A DNA stretch of 64,000 nt from Acridotheres tristis (GCA_037013685.1 CM072886.1:2356001-2420000), one strand, 5' to 3'; positions 11,337 to 25,210 are shown, numbered from the stretch's first letter. Numbers and translations: made by a program. Notes: generated by a model not told the origin, from the letters alone.

Positions 11337-13949
11337 TGAATGGATAGAATTCCCTGTGCTGGATCTGTAGTGTTTGGGATGCTGGGATAGTCTCCAATCT
11401 GGATATTATTTGGGCCTGGATTAAGTAGCATTGGAAAGGAGAATGAAAAGATCCTGTGTGCATTTCTAAGATTTATTTCAGGATATTTTCCCATCCTGCA
11501 GGACACTGAACACTGCTTGAATTTCTAGCAAGATAAAATTTTAGGTATGTGGTCCAACTTGGATTTTGAAGGTCTACAGAACAGAAATCAAATTCACACA
11601 GAGATTAAAAACAAAACTTCTCTCTTTTCCATTACAACACACCTCAGGGAGATTACTGGACTTTGAATAACTCTTTTTCTTCTTAATTTTTCTTATTTCT
11701 TTTTCCTTGACAAATAGTCTTAGCAAATCCCAGTTGTATGACATTAAGTAATATAAATTTTAATTGTTCCCGTTCTGCCAATGCACTCACTAAAAGATCA
11801 TTTTATCTCTTCACTCCAAAAATTTCCAATGTAAATATTAGCTGAATTACCAGCACTATTGAAGACTGGTCTCTAATGAAAGAAAATAGAGATTAATTGC
11901 TAAGAATGGCAAATTATTAAAGACAGAAAAATGAGCAAAATCAGTCATTAATGTGAGTGGCATTTTGCAAGGAGAAAATTCATCTTTCAGAACTTTGCAA
12001 TGTCTGAATCAAAACTTTTTTGAGACTTGAAGCTGAACCATAATTACTCCTTTTTAAAGCTTGAATGCATACACAGTTCGGTGTGCTAAAAATAAACTCG
12101 TTTGAAACACAGTTCTGAATAAATAAAATGAACAATAAAGAGCCCAGGAAGGCAAGATCTTTTCAGCTATAACAAAAATAGGAAAATCTTTATGATTTCC
12201 TGAAATATGGAGAATATAAATTTAATGCTGGAGTAAAAGTTGAGGAGAAAAGGAGAACATACCTTGACACCTGCAAAAAAGAACAACATTTGCTGAAGAA
12301 ATGAGATCCCTGATCATTGCTGGAAGGTAACTTTTGTCTTTTTGACCAAGAGGAAAAGAAAATCACATTTAATGTCAGGTACAGAGTGTGTCCACTGACA
12401 AACCACCTGCAGATAATATTCAGATAAAAATTCAAACCTAAATCCAGCCTATTTTATCACTCCTACTTGATCCTGCATTTCTCATTTGGAAGTGTTGCTC
12501 CTAAATCATACAAACTGCTTTTGAGGTGGCTGTTACCATACTCATCTTATTGAGAAGCACAATTTCTTCTCTGTCACATTTGGAAAAACCTCAGGAGGCT
12601 AGGGAACAAAAAACTAGCAAGCATCCCATTTTGGGTGTTTTGAATTTATTATTTTTGGAGCCTTGAAGAGTTCCCAGTTATACTTTCTATTTCTATTATC
12701 CTTTCCATGTAGTCTTTGTCCAGATACGTGCTATGAGGGCTAAATTGGAAATTTCAATATGTATTTGTGTTAATAAAGGATTTTTAAAACTGATCTTGGA
12801 AGAAAAGTTAGGGTTATCTTTCTATTTTTTCCTTTAAAAATAGAATGAGAACCCTAAGAGATCTTTACTGTTGGAACCAGAAATGAGATAATCTTCAGAA
12901 GTTCAAACCAGGACATGAAAATCTGGTGGCAGTGAAACACACATAATGCACATAATGTGGCTCAAATATTCATCTGAAGTCTCTTGGTGAAAGGCAAGGA
13001 CTGGCTCTGCTGGTCTCAGAAAAGTTTTGGCATTGGGGTTTAGCCACTTAGTGCCCTGAATTCAGACACAGAACATCTTAATATTTCTTCCCCTGCCATG
13101 AATTAAAGTGATAAATGTAACCCCAGAGAGAACAAGATCCTTTTAGTTTTTCATTGACTCCATCAAGGACTAAGATTGGATTTCCTTTCATCACTGCTTT
13201 TATGTGTCCTTTCTCAAACTTGTGGTGCATTTTAGTCTTCCTCTATACTTGTGCTTTTCCTTTGGAACCTTGGGGCAAAACAATCAAAGAAAATAATTTT
13301 TAAAAAAGGAACAAAAAGCAATAATACAGTAGATCTTTCCTTGGATGTCAGGCAATACAGGAGTGACTAGGGAGAGGAAAATTGGAGAGTGAGAAAGAGC
13401 TTTCCTTCCACTGTATTGTGGAAACTTATTTGTCACTGCTGTCTCCTGGGGATGGAAGGACAGGATCGGGGGCAGAACACATCCCTCATGTTAAATCTGT
13501 TTCCTGAGAACGTCAGAACCCTTTGGATAAAATATTTCTTGCACTATAGAGAACCAAAGGGGATAAACTCAGTGAGTTTATCAGTCCTGGACTACTGAAC
13601 TTGTTCTAAATGCTGAATTTTAAGCCTTCAGCCATGCCTCTGTCTTGTTCCTTGCTATTTTGTCATCTGCAAGCATTTCAGGTGCTTTTGTGTCTTGTCT
13701 TCTTGTGGTGAAGAACAAATCTGAAGAACAAATAAGATTATCAAAGATTTTGTTTCCCTTTTTCTTCCTTCTCCTTACTGAGACTTCCCCAGGCTGGTGC
13801 TTCCTGAGGTATTCTGTGCTCTCAAAGGAAGAACATATGAAAACTCACTGTTTTCTTTTCTCTAAGAGTACCAAATGAGCAAAATAAGACAAAATTGAGC
13901 ATTTATTTTAACAAGAAATCTGGTTTACTTTGAGATCTTATGAAGCTGA
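11337..13949. other. AT-rich non-coding DNA
   Basis: No gene, RNA gene or clear mobile element was recognised in this AT-rich block. Open frames are short, and none has flanking splice signals together with protein-like composition. Confidence 0.4.
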
Positions 13950-14126
13950 CACAGGAACATGTTGCCCAGAGAAGCTGTGGATGTCCCTGTGTCCCTGGAA
14001 TTGTTCAAGGCCAGTTTGGACATCGGGGCTTGGAGCAGCCTGGGATAGTGGAAGGTGTCCCTGCCCATAGCTTGGACCAGGATGGACCTTAAAGACCCTT
14101 TCAACCCAAACCATTCCATGATTAAA
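13950..14126 (+). repeat. CR1 LINE 3' fragment
   Basis: Sense-orientation CR1 3' end with 'gttgcccagagaagctgtgg', 'tgtccctggaattgttcaagg', 'cttggagcagcctgggatag', 'aaggtgtccctgccca', and the tail 'caacccaaaccattccatgatt'. The order and completeness at the 3' end make this a secure call. Confidence 0.92.
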
Positions 14127-17100
14127 TGACTCCAAAAGTGAAATTAATGTGCTCCTACCACTAAGGTCCCATCCCTGGGGGTAGAATGGATTTAATTTGA
14201 TGCCACTCCCATGGTGAAGAGTTTATTTGTTGAATTCTCATCACAGCTATTTCTGTTTCCATAACCACTTCACTGCCCTGAGCACCTCATAACAGAGATT
14301 TAGACATTGGTTCTTGATCCTGGGAATTGTTTGAGGGTGCTGTTTGGACCAGGAGGAAAACTTTTGAAGGACAGTCATGTCTGAGGACCTCACAACATTT
14401 TCACTTGGAGCAATGTATTCATATTTTATTTCTGACCCCTATTACATGGTCAAGGTTTCCTTTAAAATGAAAACAAATTCATCACAAAACAAGAATACAA
14501 AATCAGTCAACTTCTTCAGCTTGCACTGCTCTGATCAGAAAGCTGCTCCAGCAATTTCCTTCTGTGCTTGTTGAAAATTTTCCCACTTCCATCCTAATTT
14601 CCAGCTGACATTAGCATATGGCTCAGAGCTGCCAGGAGACAGCAGTGACTCAGTCCCGAGTGTCTCAGTGTCTGGGACTCAGACCCAGTGGGGATTACCC
14701 ACAGGATTTCTCTGAGCTCAGCAGTGATTCTGGACTCTCTAGAACACCTGGTGAGATTAAAGCACTTTCTGGATTCAAGGCCTCTGAGACTTCAGCTGTT
14801 GATTGGAGCTATAAAAGTAAAATCTGTTCTCTAGTCACAACTGTGGTGCAGCTGGATCAGGATTGTGTCTGTTCTTGCTTTTAAGCCGTGAAATCCCTGC
14901 CTGTGGCAGAGACTGAGCCACTGCTTGTCTGCACAGGTGAGATAAAGGGTTTGGTGTCTGGGTTGAGATATTGCACAAAACTGTAACGAACGACTGAACA
15001 AACAACCATTTCACTGAGTGTTTCACAGTGTGGGGGTTTCAAACACTTCTGGAGATTCCCCATTCAGCCCGGGCCGATTTGTGTGGTGAATATGTTGATG
15101 AGCACCCTGGGCCAAGTGACTGAGGGATTTCCAGGCTGAAGTTACTGAAGAGTGCAGAGATGTCTGCACACAAACACTGCAAACGTTCCTGTGGGTGCTG
15201 AGATGGTCACCTGGCACAGTCCTGTGGAGGGGGCTGAGTTTTAGGAGGGTTTTTCATGTGATTAATATTATTGATGAAGATGGATTGTAGATCTGATGGA
15301 GTGCTCACGTGGGACCACAGAGCAGCTGGATTATAGAATGTGAACTGAGGAGTTTGGGAAGACTCACTAGATTTAAATGAAAGTCTTTTGCAGCAGAGAC
15401 CCCTTTGACCAAAACCAGTGGTGCAGCTTGAGAGATGTGATTTCACACCTGAACATTATCCTACAGTAATATACTAAATTTTTTTTTTTTTTCCATTTTA
15501 ACAAGCATCCAGCTTTCCAGCTTTTGAGCATCTGTGCAGATATCTATTTCAGGATGAAAGGAGCTCCTCTGAAGACTCCATTCTTTAGAGTGGATAGATG
15601 TCTGTTGACCACAAAGGGAGAAGTGTTTTACTACCTCTACACTACTGCTCCACAGACCAAGGCACAGTACAAGCCACAGGTGGGCAGATAAATTCCATCT
15701 GTATGGAATTAAAAAAATAAATTACTATTATAAGAAGCAGTGGAGTAGCCGATGGAGAAATCCATATGGGCTCTGTGGCCATTTATAATCCATAGTGCCA
15801 AAGGTCCATTGTTATCTTTTAAATATGCTGTATTTCACTTTTGCTGTTTGCTTATCAAGACTATTTTCGGCTCCTTACACTATAGCATATAAAATATAAT
15901 TTAGCATGGCCTGGAGGAGTTTTATTAATGTCAATGTGCAGGCTGAAAAACCACACAGCACCCTGTATTATTTAAAAATGAAACATCTTCACGCAGCTAT
16001 TGAGAGGTGTTAGTCATGTTGATTAATTAATCTGAGTAAATAAAACAGCAAACTATAATTTTTCAAATACCAAAAATTCCATTTTAATATTTTAAGCTCA
16101 CTGCATCCTTTATCAAGTTATGAATTTCAATAAAGCTGGAGTAAACTCAATTGTAAAAACAATATACAGTCATTTCTTCAGTTTGGAAGTTTCTTTTCCT
16201 CTGTACCTAAAATATGGCATCATTAGTATCCACCAGGCTTCTTCTGGTGATGCAAATCTTTCTGTCAAGGCTTTTTTGTTGTTTCTTTCCAATGATATAT
16301 AGCAACAGTAAATGAGAATAAACACATTTCACAGCATCCTAGGTCTGAAAATTCAGTTTGCTTCTCCCAGGGACATAAATACCTGGTAAAGGAAGATACA
16401 GGACGCTCAGAAAATCAACCCCAAACTGTTTAAAGGTTTAATGAGACAGCAGTTAATTTTTTTAAATATATAAGAAGGTTCCCAGTCTGCAGCTTTCCCC
16501 TCCTCCTACTCACTGGAGCCATGGAGATCAGTCTCCAAGTCAGCTACATCTTGGGAATAATGTGCTCTAAAATTGATTTAAATTTGAAACAGCGCACGTT
16601 CCCTCAAATGTATTATAAAATATATATTTTTAAAAAAGGTTTCAGAACTCTATTTAGTAAATAATCTCTCATGAAAGTACCACCGTGTTTGGCTGCAGGG
16701 TTGGCATCATTTACTTCTCTGTTATTTCAGTGGGATATTTTATGATGCTGGAAAAGTATTTTACAGAGGGCTCCGAGCAGTGGAGGAAAGTAATGTTTGC
16801 ACAGCACCCTGCTTTAATGCAGGGATTAATGAGGGATGAAGCTGAACTGGGGAAGAATTTCAAGACCTGGATTTGCTGTGTGGCTCCTGGCTGGAAGATG
16901 AGGGAAATTGGGAATTGTGGTGCTGGGTGAGCTGATGTCAGGGAGGGTTCAGTGATGCCAAGGGAAGTCCCCAGGCCACTCCTGAATCTTTTCTTTGCTG
17001 CAAAGCCACACTCGGAGCCCTGGCCTGAGCTTTGCCTCACTGACACCCCCCCCTCCCTTCATTAGAGGGGTCTTGGCTCTTTCCAGGGGCTTGGGAAGCA

Positions 17101-18310
17101 AAATCTGCCATTCTGGAGCTGTGAAACTGAAGACACCACAGGAGATCAAACCAGAGCCTGGCATGATCCTGGTTTTGGGAGGAAATCTAAAGATTTCCTC
17201 AGGGCTCGAGAGCTTTGTGTTTCTTAAAGCATCCGTTGCTGAAATAATGAAAGAACATACAACAGTAACTTCTCAAGGGGGGAAAAATACCTGAAGAACC
17301 AAACAACAAAAATTTTGCCTTTTACTATTGGAGAGACAAGCTTAATAAATATTGGAGTGCAATAAAAACCTCAAGTGTTAAGAAGGGAGTGTTAAGAACA
17401 AAAATCCCACAACTTATTTACAAAAGCTCCCCCAAACCCATTTGTCTTTCAGTTGCTACATTTTTTTGTGGTTGTGGCTGAAAAAAACGGAAGCTGCTGA
17501 TAGTGAAGTAATGTTTCTGAAGCTGATATTGTGCTTCCTATATCTCAGTGATTTACAGTTTGTGCACAAATAAGCTTCAAATTGATTCTTTTTTCTCCTT
17601 GGACAGATGGGCTTAAAGGTATTTTTTGGCTGTTCTGATGCAGCAGCATTGAAGCATGGCTAAAAGTGAAATTCTTTCTCTCCTGCTGGCGTGATAATAC
17701 TGCCAAATATGAAAAATACCAACAGAAATAAAAACCTGATGTTGAAAAGTCTGTCAATCAAAAAGCTCAAATTATTCAGCTTGATGGGCTGGGTTTGAGC
17801 ACATAAAACAGGGGAACAGAGTCAAAAAAAGAATGGTAAGAAGATGTAATGTGCCTTTGCTTTTAGTTTTGATTACTGAATATTTATTTCAGGTCAGTTT
17901 ATTTCAGTATTTGTATTATTCACACAATTTGTGACAGAAAAAGACAAAAAAATTAGCAAAAAAAAAATCTTTCTTCAAAATCCAAGAGGCCACAATCTTC
18001 CAAATTTCACTTCCTTTTCTTTTTGATTTTTGATTTTCAAAAAAGAATGATACAAAGGATGAGCCAGGAAAGCACCTTGCTGGAGCAGCTGCCACACGAC
18101 TCATTTATGAAAGAATCTGAGTATATTCCTCAGTTTTCTAGAGCTACCCCAATAAATTGTGTTACCTCAGTCATTAATTCTCCAAATAAATGAGCAAAGG
18201 GCATCTCCTGCTCTTTGCAGACATCTCAGGACAGGTCATCTCTTAGTATCCAAGGACATTCCCACATTTCCTCACCCAATGATTAAACTTAGATGGGCTT
18301 GGGTTATTGT
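14127..18310. other. Non-coding DNA, possible conserved element near 15.75-16.06 kb
   Basis: No exon was recognised. The stretch 15740-16060 is free of repeats and has a dense run of homeodomain-like TAAT/ATTA sites, a CCATTGTT SOX-type site and a TTATCTTTTAA segment. This is the kind of wording seen in conserved developmental enhancers, though conservation cannot be checked here. A poly-T run lies at about 15478-15492. Confidence 0.35.
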
Positions 18311-18600
18311 TTTTCCTTGGAGTAAATCAGGGAGGGTTTGGTTTTGGTTGCTTTTGGGTTTTTTTGGTTTTTTTTGTTTTTTTGTTTGTTTGGTTTGGGT
18401 TTTTTGTTTGTTTGTTTGTTTTTTGGTTTTGGGGGTTTTTTTGGTGGTTTGTTTGTTTGGTTTTTTTGGGGTTTTTTTGGCTTGGTATTTTTCTCTTTTT
18501 TGTTTTGTTCTGGTAGGTTGGTTGATTGGTTGGGGGGTTTTTAGTTTAGGTTTGGGGATTTTGGGGGGAATGCTTTTAGGAGTTTTTTGTTGGATTTGTG
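18311..18600. repeat. G/T-rich strand-asymmetric tract
   Basis: From 18352 to 18480 the + strand has only G and T: 129 bases without A or C, built of TTTGTTTG, TTTTTGG and G4-G5 runs. It is flanked by further G/T-rich DNA up to about 18600. The long open frames across it on both strands arise because the tract is stop-poor in several frames, and they are not genes. The composition differs from a simple microsatellite because no single unit repeats throughout. Confidence 0.9.
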
Positions 18601-18968
18601 TTTTCCACAGAGATCTAAAGGACAACTTTGTGTGCCTTATGGAAGACAGGGGAGGGGGACAGGGACATGTCCTACCCAAACTGTCCAACAAGCCAATGGC
18701 AGAATAAAATAAAAAGGGGAAGGAAAAATTCTCTGTTCCAACTTTTCTTCTTGATTATCCTCTGGGACAAAGAGGGACAAGTCAGTGCTACAAGTTCAGA
18801 CTTGGGGCTCCTAAACCAAAAGCAAGATTCCCCAAATCTTGCCTTCCTATTCCCTCCCACGTGCCCAGCACAACAACCTTCACCCTCTGAGTGAATCAGG
18901 AATTCAATTCTCTGCAGCCTCTGCCAAGTGCTTGGGAAGTGAACAGTGCAAAAGAAATTCCAGGCTTT

Positions 18969-18969
<1 letters not shown>
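18601..18969. other. Non-coding DNA
   Basis: Short spacer between the G/T-rich tract and the TAA microsatellite. No exon or transposon was recognised. Confidence 0.4.
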
Positions 18970-19030
<61 letters not shown>

Positions 19031-19046
19031 TAATAATAATATTATT
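18970..19046. repeat. (TAA)n microsatellite
   Basis: An almost perfect trinucleotide array of about 25 TAA units, interrupted once by AACAA near 19026-19030 and ending in a short TATTATT inversion. Frames reading poly-Asn or poly-Ile here are translation artefacts of the microsatellite. Confidence 0.98.
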
Positions 19047-22000
19047 GCAATTCTTTCTCTGCCATGGTGTAAGATTCCAAGGAGGTCCTGCTGCCATTGA
19101 GTGTCTCTAGAAAGGAAATCCTCCCATAAATTCACACATCTCTAACTGGTTTTATGTGATTTGTTACAAACTGATTTGACTTGGGCAGGAATTAATCCTC
19201 CTCCAATCAAGCCGTTCAGCTGAAAACAGTTTTGAAAAGATTTGAAAAGAAAGAGATTTAACAACACAGACGTTTATGAACTCTGTATAATTTTATGCTC
19301 ATCAGACTCTGGTATTTTAACCCCTGGATTCTATTGAATCAAAGCAAACAAGAACCTGTAACATGCATGAAACTGTATAATACAAAGGGTTCCTCTCTAA
19401 TTAAATATTGTCAGCAAACATTCTCTGTTTTAGCAAGCTCCACTCTTTTGCACTTCTTTCAAAAACCAAAGACTCCCAGGACCCCAAATTTATCTGTCTG
19501 CATAAATATCTAATAGAAACAAACTGCCAGGCAGTTTATCTTCCTTTATTTTAAGATATAGACAGGAGCCTCATCATCTACAGCTTAAAACAAATAAACC
19601 ATTGAATTTCCTCAACACAAATACCCGTGGTATAATGGATAATTTTGCAGGTGAAAGCAGCACTGTTAATACATTTCTCAACATTAAATAAAAAAAAGCC
19701 AGGTGATTCCAATGTTTGGTGAAGATGTGGGGACCACAAATTTGCTCTTTTAGACATTCTGGGAGTTTCAACCTTTCCAACTCCCAGTGAAATTACAAAG
19801 AAGTTTCATTCTTTGTTTATTTGAGATCTTTGATGGTCCCAGACTTGCTCAACTCAGACATTTTGAAACTAATTGAGTCCAATTCACTTGTTGTCATTTG
19901 CTGAACTCAGTAAATACAAATACAGTTTGGGAACGTCTAGACAAAGTTTTTGCCTCCATCCATAACCTGGTAACTGCATTATTCACCTCCTAGCAATATA
20001 TATATTTACTTTATACAATATACACTTCAAAGGAGTGCATGTGTGAAGGAAAATTACTCCTGAAACACAGGCAATAAGCCACATTTGCTGCACTTAAGCC
20101 TGGAAATGTTTCCTCTAGCTCCAGTTGTAAATGCCTGTGATCTTACTGCTAAATAAAGCAATAATAACAATAATAACAGGGCTCTCATCCCAATTCCTGG
20201 TCTCTAGTTCCCACAGGATTTAGAGATTTATTGCCTCTCACTTTCTGCAGCATCTGAATTTTGCAGCCCTGTACAGAAATACTTTTATCTAGGAGTTTGC
20301 TACTTGTGTGGCTTTTCTTTCCCCTTTCTCAATAAAGTGCCAATTAATGCAGACCAGCAGTACATGGATTTAAGGGGTGGATTTGAGGGCTTGATTGGAA
20401 ATTCTTCCCTGGACTGCCAGTGGTTTACCTTTGTTAGCACAACCTGAGTTTACAATTATATTGCAGATCCAAATGGGACACATTGTCCCAAAATTACTCA
20501 TCACAAGAGTATTCAAACCATACTAAAATCCCATCTAAGACCAATTTTCATTCTGATTTTTATAGGAGTATATTTAGCTCTTGGCAGAACTAATTTAGAA
20601 AAGGTAATTCGTTTTGGAGCAATCACACTAGGGCTGTTGAGATGGAGGCATTTTAATGAAAATGTTCATAATAATTATGAAGTGACCTTTTGCTGTTTAT
20701 TGAAACATTTATTTTATGAGTGTCTTCTCCAGAAAAAAAAAAAGGTATCAGGGGGCACAGAAGGAGGGTAAAAGAATATATTAAGGATTTATTTAAATTT
20801 CTACTTCTTCCAATATTTGTATTCTCAAATCTAATATCTTAATCCAGCTTCAAATTTCTTTCTGCCTCACAATTACGAGGCACAGACTCTCCTCCCATTA
20901 CCTCATGGTGACGTTTCACCCCCAAATGAAGGTTCCAAATTTTATTTATTTAGGGTCAGGCCTCCCCTGGCACAGCCTTGGGAGCAGCTGAGGCTCATTT
21001 ATCTGATCAGGTTATTTAGGTTCCTCTGCATTTGTGAAAATGAATTTCTTTTTTCTTTTCCAGAGCAAAACTCCACTTGCTTTGGAGAAAACCCTGCAGA
21101 GGTAACATGAGCACGTCCTAAATCTGTCTGTCTGAAAACACAAAAATGCCTCGAGCTTTTATCTTTTCTATTCTTGAGAATTTCTGCCACTGGTTGAGCT
21201 GTAAGCACCTAGGCTAGGCTGAGTGCATTGGAAAATAAAATAAAATAAAATAATAAAATAAAATATAATCAGCCTAGTTTTGAAAGATATGTTTTAGGTA
21301 TGCTTTATGCATAAGGAGATGAGACAGAGGGAGAAGGAGCTTTGGAAATCCCTCATAGTCAGGAAGGAGTGGGGCAAGCACTGGGAGATCCACCTGGAGA
21401 CAGAATTCTGAATAAATGCGAAATTTTAGAGCCAGAAAAAGTATCTGGGAGATATGGAACTGTCCAGTGCTTCTCTTTTGCTAGAGTAGACAACAATTTT
21501 TGTATAAACATTAGAAAACTGACTTTTTAAAATGTCATTTATGAAACACCATGGCATGAAAAGTCTCCAGAACAACTGTTGACATCTTCCCACTGTCCAT
21601 GTGAGCAGGAAAAGGGATAAATCAAAAGTGCTTTGGCTACTGGTGAAAAGGATTTTAGCAAGGACAAAAATTCCAGCTGGGAATTGGGAAGTGGAATTGC
21701 CAGAGCAAACCCCCAGCAGTTGTCCCAACAACAACTCAGAAATAGGACTTGGAAGCTTCTGTCCTTCAAGGAAGGAAAATGAAGCATCCAGGGCAATTTC
21801 TTGAGAAGAAATAGGGATTTGGTGCCTCCATGGCATGGATGGAGCTTGTGTGACAAAAAACATTATCAGGGCTGAAGAACGAAGTCCAAACACAAGTCCT
21901 TGTCTTGCTGCATTTGATCTCAAATCTTATTTTTCTCCTCAAACATTTTCAGTCCCTCAGGTGTCTCTATTGTCTCAGAGAAGGCAAAAATAAGAGAGTG

Positions 22001-23164
22001 AGGCTGAAAGGTCAATGCCAAGGCAGCTGGAATTACATGTTTGAATTACTCAGCTTGGTGACATTTTAAATGAATTACTGTGGATTACAAAGAGTAGAAA
22101 AATCTGAATAAAAGTAACATTAAGGAATGTGCAGAAATGTTACAGAACCCTCCAGTGCCATGAACATGCAGCAAAGAGTTTGCAGTCATTTTTATCTTGA
22201 GGAAACACAAAATCAACTCATGCTGATCTATTTCTCCAAGTAAAAGAACTTGCACAAAAGTAGGTTACATTGCTCACTGCATGTACAAATTATTAATTGT
22301 AATTTTGATAGGTTTCCAGTTTGGTTTTGGTGGCACAACATTATAAACCAGCCTCATCAACACTGATAGACTGATGCTGGTTTACACTGGTGTGAAGTGG
22401 GATTTGAAATGTAAAAGCTCAGAGGAAAAGTTGTGTCCTTAAATGCCAAATCTGGAGTGTATTTGGGGGAGTGATTGTTGATTTATACCAGTAGGGAACT
22501 GAAATTCCTGTTTGGAAATGTGACCGAACATGGAATAAAATAATATTCCATTAAAAGGGATATATTCTGTCTATCTGGACATGCAAAAAAAAAATCAGTT
22601 GGTGTTTTTTGTTTGGTTGATTTTTTTTTCTACTGAGTGTTGAAATAAAATCAATTTGGATCAATTTCATGCAACATTAAACACTTGTCTCAGCAAGGGT
22701 TTTCAGAGCAGGAGTCTTCACCTGCACCACTCACCTGTCTTCTACAGAATTTTGTCATACACACCCAATAATCCATAGAACCTCTGCAGAATCAACTGAA
22801 ATTGTGTGATCCAGAGCGAAAAGGTTATTTTTTTAAAAAAAAAAATTAATCAGACTGCTAAACTAACTCTTTTTTTAAAAGCAGCAGTCCCTCTGTAACA
22901 ACTTTTGCTCCATATTTCAGTCCCAAGAAGCTATTTTAAAAAAGCACTAAATAATTCACATAAAGGATGGGGCTTTGTGAGAGGAGTTTACAAAGAGGGG
23001 AATTCTCTGTTCCAATGAATGAAATCCAAGTGGAGGAAAAACATTGGCCAGAAGTAAAATTCTTTCAGGGCTTGGAGAGGTATTTCTCTTAAAATGGGCT
23101 TCTTACAATAAGATTTAGAAATTCAAAAGTTACCATCATCTACAGGTGCCTGAGGTGAGAATTT
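19047..23164. other. AT-rich non-coding DNA
   Basis: No gene was recognised. A small (AAATA)n array with one slip lies at about 21232-21268. Minor A and T homopolymers lie near 20733 and 22587-22630. Confidence 0.4.
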
Positions 23165-23375
23165 GCTGGTGTCTTATAAGACATAATGGCCAGAAATTGG
23201 GAGAAATTTTGTACATTGGGAGGAATTTCTTTGTGGGAAGGGTTGTTAAACCTTGGAATGGGCTGCCAGGGAGGTTTGGAGGTGTCCAAGAATTGTCTGT
23301 GCCCTGGGCTGGGTGACAAGGTGGGGATCAGTCAAAAGCTGGACTTGATCTTGGGCTTAAATGACTCTCTGATAA
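23165..23375 (+). repeat. CR1 LINE 3' fragment, diverged subfamily
   Basis: Sense-orientation copy of a different CR1 lineage: 'gggttgttaaaccttggaat', 'gggctgccagggaggtttgga', 'ggtgtccaagaattgtctg', 'ggtgacaaggtggggatcag', 'tggacttgatcttgg'. It matches the order seen in CR1 types whose 3' end reads 'gttggactcgatgatcttgg'. The tail is degraded. Confidence 0.75.
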
Positions 23376-25160
23376 GGGTTGGATTCAAAGTTTATAATAT
23401 ATAGAATAAAAACAGATGTATTTGTGCAAGAATATTTTTTTCAATAGAAGTAGGTGAGGAAAAAGTGGTTTAAGAGTCTCCTGTGAGGTGAGAGACAGTT
23501 TAAATCTTCTTCTACTACCTTGAATATTAAAGATTGGCAAAGTTCCTGAATTTGGAGTGCCACGACCACCACAGAAGGGGTTAATCTAAGAGGTGTAGAG
23601 CAGAAAAAGGAAATGGCAGGAAATAGAGGCAATGGGAGCATGGCCAACAAGAACAGCTAAAGCTGGTATGTTCCACCAGGAAAAGCTGATGGAAACCAGC
23701 ACCAGGAGAGCTGCACAGCTTCAGTTCTCAGCATTCAACAAGTTGCTGCAAACAGAAAACAGTCTGAGATTAAAATGTGAAGATCAGAAGCTGCATTTCA
23801 AATTGGAATCCAATCCCTGCTGCAAAACTGGAATCCAATCCCGAACAAAAAGGAGACATCTGGAACCACTGGACAAGGACAGCGTCTTCAGCTACCTCAG
23901 AGCCTGCCTTTACATCTGCAGAAGGAGGGGAAGCTGAAAACCCAACCTGGCTGTGCTTTCCCTGCTCAGTGGGAAGCCTGGCAGCAGCCCAAGATTTAAT
24001 AAAATCCCTCCAGGTCCTTGCTGGAGTGATAAACCCATAATGCAGGCTGTAGCCAGCAGTGAAAAGGATAATAACGTGTAGGCTGATAAAGTCAGAGCTC
24101 TGCGAGGATTAAATTGGCCCCACAGCTTCATTCCCACACCCCATAAAAGAGAGGGGGGTTCATTGCTGAGGAAATGATGCTGTCTGTTCCCTGACAGCCC
24201 CACTCTGGCAATCCACATTCAATGTGGAGCAGTTTCCAAGTTTATCTCCATCAGGGGCAGCAGGGAGAAATCAGGAGGTGGCTCGTCCCTAATGGATGTT
24301 TTTTCCTCTCCAGGTTGATTGTGCAGAAGAATGGGAATGGCTCATTTGACACACTGCAAGCCCATGGCCCAAGGAGCCCGGAGTCCTGACAGCCTCTCAG
24401 AGGGGTTTTTAAACCAATTTTCCCTCCAGCAGGCAGCTGAGTGGAGTGGCCACGGAACAAAACTTCAATTACAGAGGAGAATACCCACTGATTGGAGCTG
24501 CCAGCGATGAGGTGTTCCATTGCCTCAGGCTCTGGGCATTTCTGGGAGCCAGAGTTAATTACAGCTACACTTGGCCCTGCTGCCTTAGGCACAGGGGGGG
24601 ATTCCCTGGGCTCCTTTGTGACATTTCCTTTTTCCTCTGGGCAGTGGAGTGACAGCCATTAAACCCAGCTGCCTGTAAGATTAGAGCACAGAAACGTCTT
24701 ATAACCAGCTGTGTTAAGTTTTTCAGATTTCCAGAAAGCCCTGATCTGTTCTTGATATCAGCAATGAGGCACAAAACCTATCAGATGGAGCCATGCACAT
24801 TTTCCTTAAGTCTGCTGTTGTCACAACTTCTGGGGAAATTTTCTAGTCCTGTGTACTCAGAGACATGTAATTATTTAGTCTCTAATGTCTGGTACTCATT
24901 TAAAAGCAGAAATTGCAGTCAGATGATTTGCAACATGTTATTCTGATCAGTAGAACAAGGCTGCAAGCTTGATAAGGAATAATAAATCTCTTATATCCTC
25001 TCTCCTCTTGTCTTTCTTACCCAAAACATTTATTGGCAATAAAATTATTGCCAATCAGATTTTCTGTTTCTTTTTTTTTAATGCAACATCTACTTGCTTC
25101 TTACAGGGCTTAATTAGTAGTTTTAGTCAGTTAATTGGCCAGTCATTGCCTGAGAAACAG
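23376..25160. other. Non-coding DNA
   Basis: No coding exon is supported. Two fairly GC-balanced segments near 23630-24040 and 24250-24650 have overlapping open frames on both strands but no start, splice or family signature. Confidence 0.35.
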
Positions 25161-25210
25161 GAATCATAGAATATAATTGGAAGGGAATCCACAAGGATCA
25201 GCACACTAAT
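25161..25210 (-). repeat. CR1 LINE tail, very short
   Basis: 'ggaatcatagaatataattggaaggga' followed by 'ccacaaggatca' matches the antisense extreme 3' tail of a CR1 subfamily. Only about 45 bp is recognisable. Confidence 0.65.

Noticed and set aside
18159..18707. 182-codon + strand frame rich in Phe, Gly, Val and Trp, and a 139-codon minus frame rich in Lys, Pro and Thr
   Set aside because: Both are created by the G/T-only tract, which cannot contain most stop codons. Composition is entirely biased and there are no splice or family signals.
18672..19135. Frames with poly-Asn, poly-Ile or poly-Leu
   Set aside because: They are artefacts of the TAA microsatellite.
21426..21923. 165-codon minus-strand frame
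   Set aside because: No recognisable family, and overlapping frames on both strands are similarly open. Treated as a chance frame.
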